From the NCBI GenBank assembly GCA_036566745.1, contig DATCVR010000312.1, positions 1 to 6,508 of the forward strand: a stretch of 6,508 nucleotides of DNA, written 5' to 3'. Below are positions 1-4,960 of the stretch, in pieces. This DNA comes from DATCVR01 sp036566745. Lineage in GTDB: Bacteria; Actinomycetota; Actinomycetes; Jiangellales; Jiangellaceae. Each line of letters opens with the position of its first letter. Within the stretch, counting starts at the first letter, position 1. The notes beneath the pieces were generated by a model. That model was not told the DNA's origin and searched no databases. It saw only the letters and a program-made list of their open reading frames with translations. Position numbers and translations under genes: made by a program.

Positions 1-777
1 AAGCTCGCCACGAGCCTCACGGAGGAACCGCTCCAAGTCGTCGACGTTGTTGAACTCGGTGATCTGCACGGTGGTGGTGCCCCTTCCAGTGGTGGTGGTG
101 GTGCTGGTCGGTCGGTGTTCCTCGATCCAGGCGTCGAGGTCATCCACCCGGTAGCCGTCCTGGTCAATCGGGCCGGTGTAGCCGGAATCGCGGAGCTGGA
201 AGAACCGGCCGTCGGCGGTGTCGGGGTACTCGGGGTTCAGGTCCAGCCCTTCGACGTGCCCGCTCGACTCGGGTTCCTCGGTGGCGGGCTCAGGGGGCGA
301 GGTGGGTTCGGGGTTGGTGGGTTCGGGGTTGGCCTCCTCGGTGCTGTTGTTGCGGCGTTCCTGGCGGTTGCGGATCTTCTCGGCGAGACGAGAGGCCATG
401 CGGCTCGACCATGCGCTGGTGGCGCGCCCGTGGTCGCGGACCCAACGGGCACCACGGCCAGCCCCGCGGGCGCCGGCCACCACGCCGTTGCCGAACTGGC
501 CGCCGGCCTGCCCAGTGGCCGCGCCAGCCGAGCGAACCCCACGAGCGCCCCGCTTGATGCGCGACCACGGGTCGCGGCCCTGGCTGCGAGCCGCCCGGGC
601 GGCCTTCGTGCCGGCCTTCCAGCCCTTCACCGCGGCGCGGACCCGGTTGCCCTTGCGCGCCTTGCGGCCCGCGCGCCAGGCACGACGAGCGCCGCGCGTG
701 AGCGCCAGCGTCGTGCCGTCGACCGGCGCCGCCGCGTAGGCGGCGCCGATCAACAACGCGATGGTCAGGGGATCCAC
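1..777 (-). CDS. Basic, proline-rich protein of transfer operon (C-terminus beyond window)
   Basis: The frame is open for 259 codons from a GTG at 777 to the left edge, so the C-terminus is missing. I do not recognise a named family. Residues 1-20 form a short hydrophobic stretch (start DPLTIALLIGAAYAAAP), possibly membrane-associated. Residues 25-140 are very rich in Arg, Lys, Gly and Ala, with spaced aromatic residues, which would suit nucleic-acid or phospholipid binding. Residues 150-172 are a Pro/Glu linker containing a duplicated NPEPT unit. Residues 177-215 look folded (FFQLRDSGYTGPIDQDGYRV, then an acidic helix). A Thr-rich run follows, then a helix with VDDLERFLREARGEL. The GTG lies one base after the TGA of the preceding gene, with GGTGAG 5 nt upstream, so translation is probably coupled. 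It is the last visible gene of the putative transfer operon. Codon use is strongly GC3, which argues against the equally open antisense frames. Confidence 0.72.
   Translation of the reverse strand, partial: MDPLTIALLIGAAYAAAPVDGTTLALTRGARRAWRAGRKARKGNRVRAAVKGWKAGTKAARAARSQGRDPWSRIKRGARGVRSAGAATGQAGGQFGNGVVAGARGAGRGARWVRDHGRATSAWSSRMASRLAEKIRNRQERRNNSTEEANPEPTNPEPTSPPEPATEEPESSGHVEGLDLNPEYPDTADGRFFQLRDSGYTGPIDQDGYRVDDLDAWIEEHRPTSTTTTTGRGTTTVQITEFNNVDDLERFLREARGEL
301..330. repeat. Two perfect tandem 15-bp units
   Basis: The unit GGTGGGTTCGGGGTT occurs at 301-315 and 316-330, followed by GG of a third start. It is an in-frame multiple of three and encodes a doubled NPEPT in the minus-strand protein, so it is a coding linker repeat that could expand or contract by slippage. 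Confidence 0.85.
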
Positions 778-778
778 G

Positions 779-1231
779 TCAGCTCACCCACGAAGTGACG
801 AGCGTCGTCATGCCCTCACCGGCCCACGTGGTGACCGAGCGCAGGAACTCACCCAGCCCACCCGGGACGACCACCAGCAGCGACGGCAACACCAGACCGG
901 TGATGACCAGCCAGTCCGGCGGGTCGAGCTGGAACCACGAATCGGGGAGCATCGCCCCGATCCACAGCAGCGCGAGCAGGGCCACGATGACCCACATGAC
1001 CGTCGAGCCGATGACCACGACGGCGGCCTGGTCAGTAGCCCTGGAAGCCCAGCCGAGCACCGAGTCAGCGACGTCGCCGATCCAGCCCGACATGCCGATC
1101 AGCCCGGCCCCCATGAACGCCGCGCCCGCCAGGCGGACGAGGACGAAGTCCACCCGCTCCGGGGTGAAGCGCATCAGGAACATCAGGATCGCGCCGATGC
1201 CGGCGAGCGTTACCCACGTGATCGCTCCCAT
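779..1231 (-). CDS. Four-helix integral membrane protein of transfer operon
   Basis: A 150-aa hydrophobic protein of unassigned family. I see four likely membrane segments: residues about 3-20 (ITWVTLAGIGAILMFLM), 29-50, 70-95 (very hydrophobic, with VVVIG and WVIVALLALLW) and 106-125 (WLVITGLVLPSLLVVV). A polar loop with Arg/Asp sits between the second and third segments. Start ATG 1231 has a good Shine-Dalgarno, GGGAGGA, about 4 nt upstream. The stop is one base from the GTG of the next gene. Small multi-helix membrane proteins of this type accompany spdB in actinomycete plasmids and integrative elements, where they are called Spd (spread) proteins. I infer a related role from context only; a channel component of a secretion-type apparatus is an alternative. 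Confidence 0.8.
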   Translation of the reverse strand: MGAITWVTLAGIGAILMFLMRFTPERVDFVLVRLAGAAFMGAGLIGMSGWIGDVADSVLGWASRATDQAAVVVIGSTVMWVIVALLALLWIGAMLPDSWFQLDPPDWLVITGLVLPSLLVVVPGGLGEFLRSVTTWAGEGMTTLVTSWVS

Positions 1232-1253
1232 GGTTCCTCCCTTCTGCGTCCGG

Positions 1254-1550
1254 TCAGGACGCGACGTCGAGGCGACGTCCGTCGTCGCCCGTGTCGGTTG
1301 CGTTGAGCCGGGGTGCCCTGGCCGGTGTCGGCCTCACGGCCACGGCACCCCGAGTCGGTTGGGTGGGAATGAGGTGCGGGTGCGCGGCTGCCAGGTGCGC
1401 GTCCGCCTCACCCGCGGCCGCGGCCCAGGACGGCTCGCTGTGGGCGAACCCGGCCATCGGCAGCGGGCACACCCGGCACGACCACAGCCAGCACCCGCGC
1501 TCGCGGTCGCGGTTGATCCGGCACGGCCGCTCGACGTGGAGGCGGGTCAT
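1254..1550 (-). CDS. Small zinc-finger-like protein of transfer operon
   Basis: A 98-aa protein. Residues 20-60 contain C20, then C25-x2-C28 in WSCRVC, a 23-residue spacer, and H52-x4-H57, with further His at 37 and 59. This is a plausible single C2H2-type zinc site. An Ala-rich helix precedes the His pair. The C-terminal third (about 63-98) is Pro/Arg/Thr-rich and probably disordered. The ATG overlaps the stop of the spdB-like gene in an ATGA (4-bp overlap), and GGGAG lies 8 nt upstream, so translational coupling is likely. Small zinc-finger proteins often occur in spd clusters of pSAM2-like elements (annotated as mobile element transfer proteins). I use that as family-level analogy, not a firm assignment. 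A role in DNA or protein contact is inferred. Confidence 0.72.
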   Translation of the reverse strand: MTRLHVERPCRINRDRERGCWLWSCRVCPLPMAGFAHSEPSWAAAAGEADAHLAAAHPHLIPTQPTRGAVAVRPTPARAPRLNATDTGDDGRRLDVAS

Positions 1551-2782
1551 GCCGCACGCTCCCGGTCGACGTCGGCGATCGCGCCGAGAACGGAGAGCTG
1601 ACCGGGGATCTCCACGCGGAGATCACGCACCCGCTTGGCGCGGTCAAACCCGATCCCGAGAGCGCTCTGTACGGCCCGCACGGACGGATTGGCAGGCAGC
1701 TCACGGGCCGCGATCAGCTCGTGCATGCGCTCGTGGAGCTGTGCGTCCGTCAGCGCCCGCGCAGCGCTCTCGGGAGCGCTCTCGGTCGTGCTCCTGGGGG
1801 CGCTCTTCGGGGCGCTCTTGGTGCGCGGCTGAGAGCGCTTCTGAGCCGCCACCGGGGTGCTCTCGGGAGCGCTCACGGTGGCGCTGTCCGGTGTGCTCTC
1901 AGGTGCGCTCTCGATCGCGGCCGCGTGGGTGCTCTCAAGAGCGCTCACGGCCGGGGTGCTCTCGACCCGGAGGTCGAGATCGGCCAGACGCGGCGCGGGA
2001 GCGCCGCTGCTCTCGGTCCACGGATCGGCAGCGGTGATCGACTCATCGATCACGCCGATCAGGTACGCGGTCGCGGCCGCGCCCACCGGGCCGATCGCGT
2101 GCGCGATCATCGCTCCGAGAACGCCAGCCACGGCACCGACGCCCCAGCCGCCGGCCGGGGTACCGGCCGGGATCGCGGCCAGCAGGTTGAGCACGACGCT
2201 CGTGCTCAGGCAGCCCGCCGCGATGCCCTCCGCGCCCGGGGCCATCCGGCCGCCCGACGTCGCCAGCCGAGCGCGGGCGATGATGACCCACACCACCGCG
2301 CCGATCAGCACCGGCTCCAGCAGCCACAGCGCCCACCACATCGGGTCGCCAGCGTCGACGCCCATGAGGCGGGCCGCGCCGTGCTGCACACCGGTGGTCG
2401 ACCAGGCCGCGAACCCCAGCAGCACCGGCACCAACACCCGCATGTTCAGGGAGCGGGTGCGCTCCAGGCGCAGCGCCCGGGCCTCGCCGGTCTGCGACAT
2501 CGCGGCCGCGACCCGAGTGCGCTCCCCGGTGTGCCACGTCTCCCGCCGGGAACGGGCCATCTCCGCGTCCGCACGACGCGACGCCTCACGCTCGGCACGG
2601 GCCAGCTCGGCCGCCCGCGCAGCCTCGGCAACATCAGCCCGGGCGCGCTTGTGCTCGGCCTCAGCCTCCAGCCGCGCCAACTTGTCCGCGCGACGCGCAG
2701 CAGCGACGTCTCGCTTCTGCTGGAGCATCCGTTCCAGATCCTCAACCGACTCGGCCGCCGGCGTCGACGCGCTCCCCCGCAT
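1547..2782 (-). CDS. SpdB-type plasmid spread / transfer membrane protein
   Basis: About 411 aa. Layout: residues 12-110 are a charged Ala/Arg/Glu coiled coil; four membrane segments follow at about 113-133 (MRVLVPVLLGFAAWST), 148-170, 188-207 and 213-246. The ordering 'RSLNMRVLVPVLLGFAAWST', then 'GVQHG', 'WWALWLLEP', 'RARLATSGG' is characteristic of SpdB-like proteins of actinomycete conjugative elements. Residues 274-344 are a Ser/Ala/Pro/Glu/Thr linker built from ES(T/A)P-like repeats. Residues 348-391 resemble a helix-turn-helix (NPSVRAVQSALGIGFDRAKR). Known Spd proteins act in spread of the element through recipient mycelium, probably with the TraB/FtsK-type motor. No motor is in this window. 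The ATG at 2782 is 7 nt from GAGGTGA; a GTG at 2785 would overlap the previous stop by 4 bp and is equally possible. Its stop overlaps the next start (ATGA). Confidence 0.86.
   Translation of the reverse strand: MRGSASTPAAESVEDLERMLQQKRDVAAARRADKLARLEAEAEHKRARADVAEAARAAELARAEREASRRADAEMARSRRETWHTGERTRVAAAMSQTGEARALRLERTRSLNMRVLVPVLLGFAAWSTTGVQHGAARLMGVDAGDPMWWALWLLEPVLIGAVVWVIIARARLATSGGRMAPGAEGIAAGCLSTSVVLNLLAAIPAGTPAGGWGVGAVAGVLGAMIAHAIGPVGAAATAYLIGVIDESITAADPWTESSGAPAPRLADLDLRVESTPAVSALESTHAAAIESAPESTPDSATVSAPESTPVAAQKRSQPRTKSAPKSAPRSTTESAPESAARALTDAQLHERMHELIAARELPANPSVRAVQSALGIGFDRAKRVRDLRVEIPGQLSVLGAIADVDRERAA
1751..1963. repeat. Degenerate GAGAGC/AGCGCT repeats encoding a Ser-Ala-Pro-Glu linker
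   Basis: Many imperfect copies of elements such as GAGAGCACC, GAGAGCGCT and the palindrome AGCGCT occur here. They encode alternating ESTP, ESAP and KSAP units in the spdB-like protein. The reading frame is kept throughout, so this is a low-complexity protein linker; no separate DNA function is evident. Confidence 0.7.
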
Positions 2783-2994
2783 CACGCGCTCACCTCGGCG
2801 GCGAACTCCGAGAGCAGCGAGTCGAGGATGTCCCGTGCCGCCTCACGGCGAGCGTGGAAGCTCTCAAGCGTTTCCTTCGGCAGGCGACCACGCACCCACA
2901 GATCAGGCTCGGTCTGCGACATGACGAACGCGAGCGCGTCGATGTCCGCCGTCAGAGGCGGTTCATCGGCGCTCGGCAGCGGGATGATGGACAT
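2782..2994 (-). CDS. First gene of transfer operon, 70-aa protein of unknown function
   Basis: An acidic 70-aa protein I cannot assign to a family. It has a short N-terminal Pro-rich stretch, a central segment with TEPDLWVRGRLPKETLESF, and a long C-terminal helix (about residues 42-70) with heptad-like Leu/Ala spacing, possibly for oligomerisation or partner binding. ATG 2994 has AGGAG 9 nt upstream. The stop TGA overlaps the GTG (2785) or ATG (2782) of the spdB-like gene, so the two are almost certainly co-translated. As the promoter-proximal gene, it lies directly downstream of the palindromic control region. The frame has typical GC3 codon use. Plausible roles include an accessory transfer or regulatory protein; neither can be read from the sequence. 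Confidence 0.75.
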   Translation of the reverse strand: MSIIPLPSADEPPLTADIDALAFVMSQTEPDLWVRGRLPKETLESFHARREAARDILDSLLSEFAAEVSA

Positions 2995-3026
2995 CTGGGC
3001 CAGCTCCTAACGTGGGTGGTCCGGAT

Positions 3027-3056
3027 GCGGCCTCGGTGTTCACCCACCGGGGCCGC
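3027..3056 (+). terminator. Hairpin in transfer-operon leader; terminator-like on plus strand
   Basis: GCGGCC-T-CGGTG (3027-3038) pairs with CACCG-G-GGCCGC (3045-3056) across a 6-nt loop. The single non-Watson-Crick pair is T·G in plus-strand RNA, where the stem is followed by TTTGTT, as in an intrinsic terminator. In the minus-strand mRNA the same stem has a C/A mismatch and sits in the 5' leader about 33 nt before the first gene. It could shield the gntR promoter from plus-strand read-through of the opposing operon, or modulate the leader RNA. Confidence 0.55.
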
Positions 3057-3073
3057 TTTGTTGCCTGACGTGT

Positions 3074-3103
3074 ATGGTGTCCTAGGACACCAGTAAGTGT
3101 CAA
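3074..3103 (-). promoter_or_regulatory. Putative promoter of the minus-strand transfer operon
   Basis: Reading the minus strand, a perfect -35 hexamer TTGACA lies at 3103-3098. An 18-nt spacer leads to CACCAT (3079-3074), a weak -10. The perfect palindrome at 3075-3092 covers the spacer and the -10 region, where a bound repressor would block RNA polymerase. The -35 is strong evidence; the -10 is a guess. Confidence 0.5.
3075..3092. promoter_or_regulatory. Perfect 18-bp palindromic operator (site 1)
   Basis: TGGTGTCCTAGGACACCA is an exact palindrome. It lies in the divergent region between the transfer operon and the gntR gene, overlapping the presumed operon promoter. Its TAG-centred core with GT/AC arms fits the general style of GntR/HutC operators. 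CTAG is normally scarce in GC-rich actinobacterial DNA, which makes its repetition here notable. Confidence 0.8.
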
Positions 3104-3109
3104 TGGCCT

Positions 3110-3137
3110 TGTCTCTAGGATTTTTGGTGTCTAGGAC
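3110..3137 (+). promoter_or_regulatory. Putative gntR promoter overlapping a degenerate operator copy
   Basis: TTGTCT (3110-3115), a 16-nt spacer and TAGGAC (3132-3137) form a plausible plus-strand promoter, with start of transcription near 3144 and a short leader. TAGGAT (3116-3121) is an alternative -10. TGTCTCTAGGA (3111-3121 region) shares the CTAGGA core with the flanking operators, so it may be a weak third repressor site. Confidence 0.4.
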
Positions 3138-3139
3138 AC
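3127..3139. promoter_or_regulatory. Operator copy (site 2), arms GTGTC / GACAC
   Basis: GTGTC-TAG-GACAC has the same five-base arms as site 1 but a 3-nt instead of a 4-nt centre. It covers the presumed -10 of the gntR promoter and lies 24 bp before the ATG, as expected for autoregulation. Confidence 0.7.
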
Positions 3140-3162
3140 TTCGCACGAAAGGGGCCGCGCTC

Positions 3163-3909
3163 ATGGCCGAAATTCAGCGAGTAGCTGCGCCCTATGCGCA
3201 GATCGCACAAACCATCCGCGAAGAGATCTACGCAGGTCGACTGCGCCCAGGCGACACGGTGCCTAGCGTCCGCGAGCTAGCCGCCGAGTACGGGGTGAGC
3301 CGTAACACCGCCGACAAGGCGCTCTCTGCGCTGCGGTCGGAGGGCGTCGTCGTCGCGATCGTCGGCGTTGGAACACAGGTCGCCGACCAGGCACCCACCG
3401 TCCAGACCGGCGGTACACGTATCCGGCGAATGCTCAGCACCGGCCGGTCCACCCGCGTCGGGGAGCGGTCCGAGATCCTGTCCTCCGAGCTGACCGCTGC
3501 TCCTGATGACGTAGCCGTAGCGCTCAACATCGAGGCCGGCAGTCCGGTTGTGCGACGTCGACGTCGATTCCTCGACGAGTACGGCGTAGCCGCGATCTCG
3601 ACGTCTTGGCTGGCTGGATCTCTGGCCGATGTAGCACCGGAGCTCCTGAGCCCCAAGAGCATCGAAGGTGGCACCATCGGGGCCGTTTCCCGAGCGACCG
3701 GACGTCAGCCGGCCCCCGGCCTCGACACGGCCAAAGCTCGGCTGGCCACCGAGGAAGACGCTGAAGCCCTTGGACTCGACCTGCCATCAGCTGTGCTCGT
3801 CGTAGAGACACGACTCTCCGACGAAGACGGCGTGCCGTTGGAGTTCGGTGTCGACGTCATCGGCCCCGACCGGCCATGGACGGTCGGCTACGACCTCAGC
3901 CTCGGCTGA
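3163..3909 (+). CDS. GntR/HutC-family transcriptional repressor (Kor-like) with UTRA domain
   Basis: A 248-aa regulator of normal length for the family. The N-terminal winged helix-turn-helix spans about residues 8-76, with the typical run LRPGDTVPSVRELAAEYGVS followed by RNTADKALSALRSEG. An effector-binding and dimerisation UTRA domain spans about 95-246, including the WLAGSL and LEFGVDVIGPDRP segments. I chose ATG 3163 because GAAAGGGG lies 8 nt upstream and the GntR domain begins right after it. A start at GTG 3097 would add 22 residues unlike the family and run through the operators. GntR proteins next to spd/tra genes in Streptomyces elements (KorSA of pSAM2, KorA/TraR of plasmids) repress transfer and their own genes. 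The flanking palindromes support the same role here. The effector is unknown. Confidence 0.92.
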   Translation: MAEIQRVAAPYAQIAQTIREEIYAGRLRPGDTVPSVRELAAEYGVSRNTADKALSALRSEGVVVAIVGVGTQVADQAPTVQTGGTRIRRMLSTGRSTRVGERSEILSSELTAAPDDVAVALNIEAGSPVVRRRRRFLDEYGVAAISTSWLAGSLADVAPELLSPKSIEGGTIGAVSRATGRQPAPGLDTAKARLATEEDAEALGLDLPSAVLVVETRLSDEDGVPLEFGVDVIGPDRPWTVGYDLSLG

Positions 3910-3929
3910 CAACGCGAACAACACACGCA

Positions 3930-3966
3930 AGATCGGTCCGCGACGGTTTCCGTCGCGGACCGATCT
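3930..3966 (+). terminator. 17-bp perfect hairpin after gntR
   Basis: AGATCGGTCCGCGACGG (3930-3946) and its exact complement (3950-3966) flank a TTT loop, starting 20 nt after the gntR stop. There is no U-tract on either side, which is common for actinobacterial terminators. It lies between convergent genes and may act in both directions. Confidence 0.75.
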
Positions 3967-3975
3967 ATCGAGGCA

Positions 3976-4006
3976 CGCTTACGGCTAAGCGATTCGTGAC
4001 GTCACG
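3976..4006. repeat. Short hairpin and 12-bp palindrome between convergent genes
   Basis: CGCTTA-CGGC-TAAGCG (3976-3991) is a 6-bp stem with a 4-nt loop. CGTGACGTCACG (3995-4006) is a perfect palindrome. Both lie just past the stop of the minus-strand cassette, so they could help terminate it or serve as a protein-binding site. Confidence 0.55.
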
Positions 4007-4015
4007 CGTGAATGT
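4005..4015. repeat. Left copy of an 11-bp inverted repeat flanking the toxin/HTH cassette
   Basis: CGCGTGAATGT is the exact reverse complement of ACATTCACGCG at 4958-4968. This copy ends 2 bp before the stop of the last cassette gene. Confidence 0.6.
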
Positions 4016-4017
4016 GA

Positions 4018-4326
4018 TCAGTCGTCCTTGCGTGACGGGTTGGCGCGGGTCCAGATCAACGACCAGTGATCCTGTGCAGCGCGTCCGGTTATGCCACCAG
4101 TAGCGCGTCCGATCTCGTCCCAGCTGGCCCCATGAGTGAGCGCGTTGATCACGCCCCCCATGGGGTCGTTGCCTGCCTCGTGCGCCTCACGAACCCGAGA
4201 TAAGGCCGATTCCTTGCGCTGCTCGCGCTCGCTCTCGGTGAGCATCACTGAGGCGTCCTCACGCTGTGTCGCGGCGACGTCATGGTGTGCGGCGTCGCGA
4301 TCCTCCGAACTGCGGCGGTCACTCAC
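4018..4326 (-). CDS. Small helix-turn-helix-like protein, third gene of cassette
   Basis: Up to 102 aa from GTG 4326, which overlaps the preceding gene by 8 bp. A second possible start, GTG 4248 / ATG 4245, has GAGGA 7-10 nt upstream and would give about 76 aa; it removes a polar, Asp/Arg/His-rich leader of doubtful value. The middle is a charged helix (SEREQRKESALSRVREAHE). The C-terminal part (about residues 58-88) has ASWDEIGRATGGITGRAAQDHW, cut by the reading limit here to its key pattern: W69, I72-G73, A75, R82-A83-A84, W88. This follows the same W-x2-IG-x-A-x-G spacing as the HTH of the gene before it, so the two may be distant paralogs. The family is not recognised. A DNA-binding or antitoxin-accessory role is inferred from the HTH resemblance and operon position. 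Confidence 0.68.
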   Translation of the reverse strand: MSDRRSSEDRDAAHHDVAATQREDASVMLTESEREQRKESALSRVREAHEAGNDPMGGVINALTHGASWDEIGRATGGITGRAAQDHWSLIWTRANPSRKDD

Positions 4327-4576
4327 CTACGTGCTTGCCGAACCGCTGAAACGCAGCCTGGCGGGTGGTGCCGAGTGCGATTCCGATCATCGACCAGGTA
4401 TCGCCGGCCGCGCGTGCTTCGGCTACCGCGTCGCGCAGCTCCTGCTCGCTGGCAGCAAGGCGCTTGCGGGCAGCGGCGATCCGGCGCATGTGCACGGCGT
4501 CGCGTGCCGGCGTGGTCGCCGGGTCTAGATCGTCGAGCCAGCGTTCAACGTCGCTGTTGGCAGTCTTGGTGCTCAA
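4319..4576 (-). CDS. Small HTH protein, probable antitoxin/regulator
   Basis: An 85-aa protein from TTG 4576. An acidic N-terminus is followed by a long charged helix (about residues 25-58: RIAAARKRLAASEQELRDAV) and a C-terminal helix-turn-helix (about 59-81: DTWSMIGIALGTTRQAAFQRFG region, with W61, I64-G65, R72-Q73-A74-A75). Actinobacterial proteins with this coiled-helix plus 'TRQAA.QRFG' ending are commonly found beside small BrnT-like toxins. The start is odd: the strong AAGGAGGA is about 15 nt from the TTG, and a two-codon ORF (ATG-GAT-TGA) lies between them, its stop overlapping the TTG. No other in-frame start exists upstream. The gene follows the toxin-like gene by 70 nt and overlaps the next by 8 bp. 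The antitoxin role is inferred. Confidence 0.75.
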   Translation of the reverse strand: MSTKTANSDVERWLDDLDPATTPARDAVHMRRIAAARKRLAASEQELRDAVAEARAAGDTWSMIGIALGTTRQAAFQRFGKHVGE

Positions 4577-4646
4577 TCCATGCCGATCGTGTCCTCCTTC
4601 GGTCGCCCTCGCGAGGGCGGCTCGGCCAGCGACTGGCCTCGCCTCG
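4577..4646 (-). promoter_or_regulatory. Intercistronic region with two hairpins and a two-codon ORF
   Basis: Between the toxin-like stop and the HTH gene start are two structures: GGCCAG-CGA-CTGGCC (4624-4638) and the 16-bp palindrome CGCCCTCGCGAGGGCG (4604-4619). On the minus strand these are followed by a strong Shine-Dalgarno (AAGGAGGA) and ATG-GAT-TGA, whose stop overlaps the TTG start (TTGA). The arrangement suggests an RNA processing, attenuation or reinitiation point that sets the ratio of the two proteins. Confidence 0.55.
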
Positions 4647-4892
4647 TCATCGGTTCAGGTAGTCGTAGAACTTCGGTCGCAGCACATCCGCATGGATGAT
4701 CCGCGACGTCGGCCCGTCGTCGACGACGATCAACTCCAGGAGTCGGCCACTGTGGTCGGCTCCGATGACCAGCGTTCGAATCTCGCCGTCGTACTCCTGC
4801 TCGACCACGCGAAACGCGTTGTCCAGCGCGTGGAGCATCTCGTCGTCGGCTATCCCGTGCTTGCGGGCCGACTCCGCGATCTCCACCCCCAC
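4647..4892 (-). CDS. Putative BrnT-like small toxin
   Basis: An 81-aa protein. Residues 8-30 contain SARKHGIADDEMLHALDN, then a beta-rich part: RTLVIGADHSGRLLELIVV (39-57) and RIIHADVLRPKFYDYL (64-79). The order 'R-K-H-G-I', strand with 'IG.D..GRLLEL.VV', strand with 'R.IHA..LR.KF' resembles the BrnT/RelE-like ribonuclease fold of type II toxins, and the small size fits. It is more divergent than canonical BrnT, so the family is tentative. Candidate functional residues are R10, H12, R50 and H67. GTG 4892 is used because TGA lies two codons upstream; GAAGGG is 9 nt upstream, and GTG 4886 is an alternative. It leads a three-gene operon with two small HTH proteins and has its own promoter with repeated operators. 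Toxicity itself is not shown by sequence. Confidence 0.72.
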   Translation of the reverse strand: MGVEIAESARKHGIADDEMLHALDNAFRVVEQEYDGEIRTLVIGADHSGRLLELIVVDDGPTSRIIHADVLRPKFYDYLNR

Positions 4893-4909
4893 TACTCAAT
4901 GCCCTTCAC

Positions 4910-4960
4910 ACGCGTAAAGGCTACGTTTACAGAGTCCAACGCGTCAAGGCTTCCTTTACA
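4910..4960 (-). promoter_or_regulatory. Cassette promoter embedded in two 22-bp direct repeats
   Basis: Two direct repeats of the form ACGCGT-n-AAGGCT-n-C-n-TTTACA lie at 4910-4931 and 4939-4960, a period of 29 bp. Each has an internal dyad (GTAAA...TTTAC, exact in the first copy). On the minus strand, TTGACG (4947-4942), an 18-nt spacer and TAGCCT (4923-4918) form a good promoter: the -35 falls in one repeat and the -10 in the other. Start of transcription would be near 4911, leaving a leader of about 20 nt before the GTG at 4892. This is typical of an autorepressed toxin-antitoxin operon. Confidence 0.72.

Noticed and set aside
115..798. Long plus-strand frames across the left operon (115-798, 795-1601, 1291-2037, 1721-3010, 1857-2924)
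   Set aside because: They are antisense shadows caused by high G+C: no family features, Arg/Pro/Ser-rich composition, no good ribosome sites, and all lie opposite minus-strand genes with membrane, coiled-coil or zinc-finger character.
1751..1963. GAGAGC/AGCGCT repeats as an iteron or CRISPR-like array
   Set aside because: Spacing is irregular, there are no constant-length spacers, and the frame is kept as a Ser/Ala/Pro/Glu linker in a membrane protein.
3097..3162. N-terminal extension of the GntR protein from GTG 3097
   Set aside because: It lies over the operators and promoter, has no Shine-Dalgarno, and ATG 3163 has a good one directly before the GntR domain.
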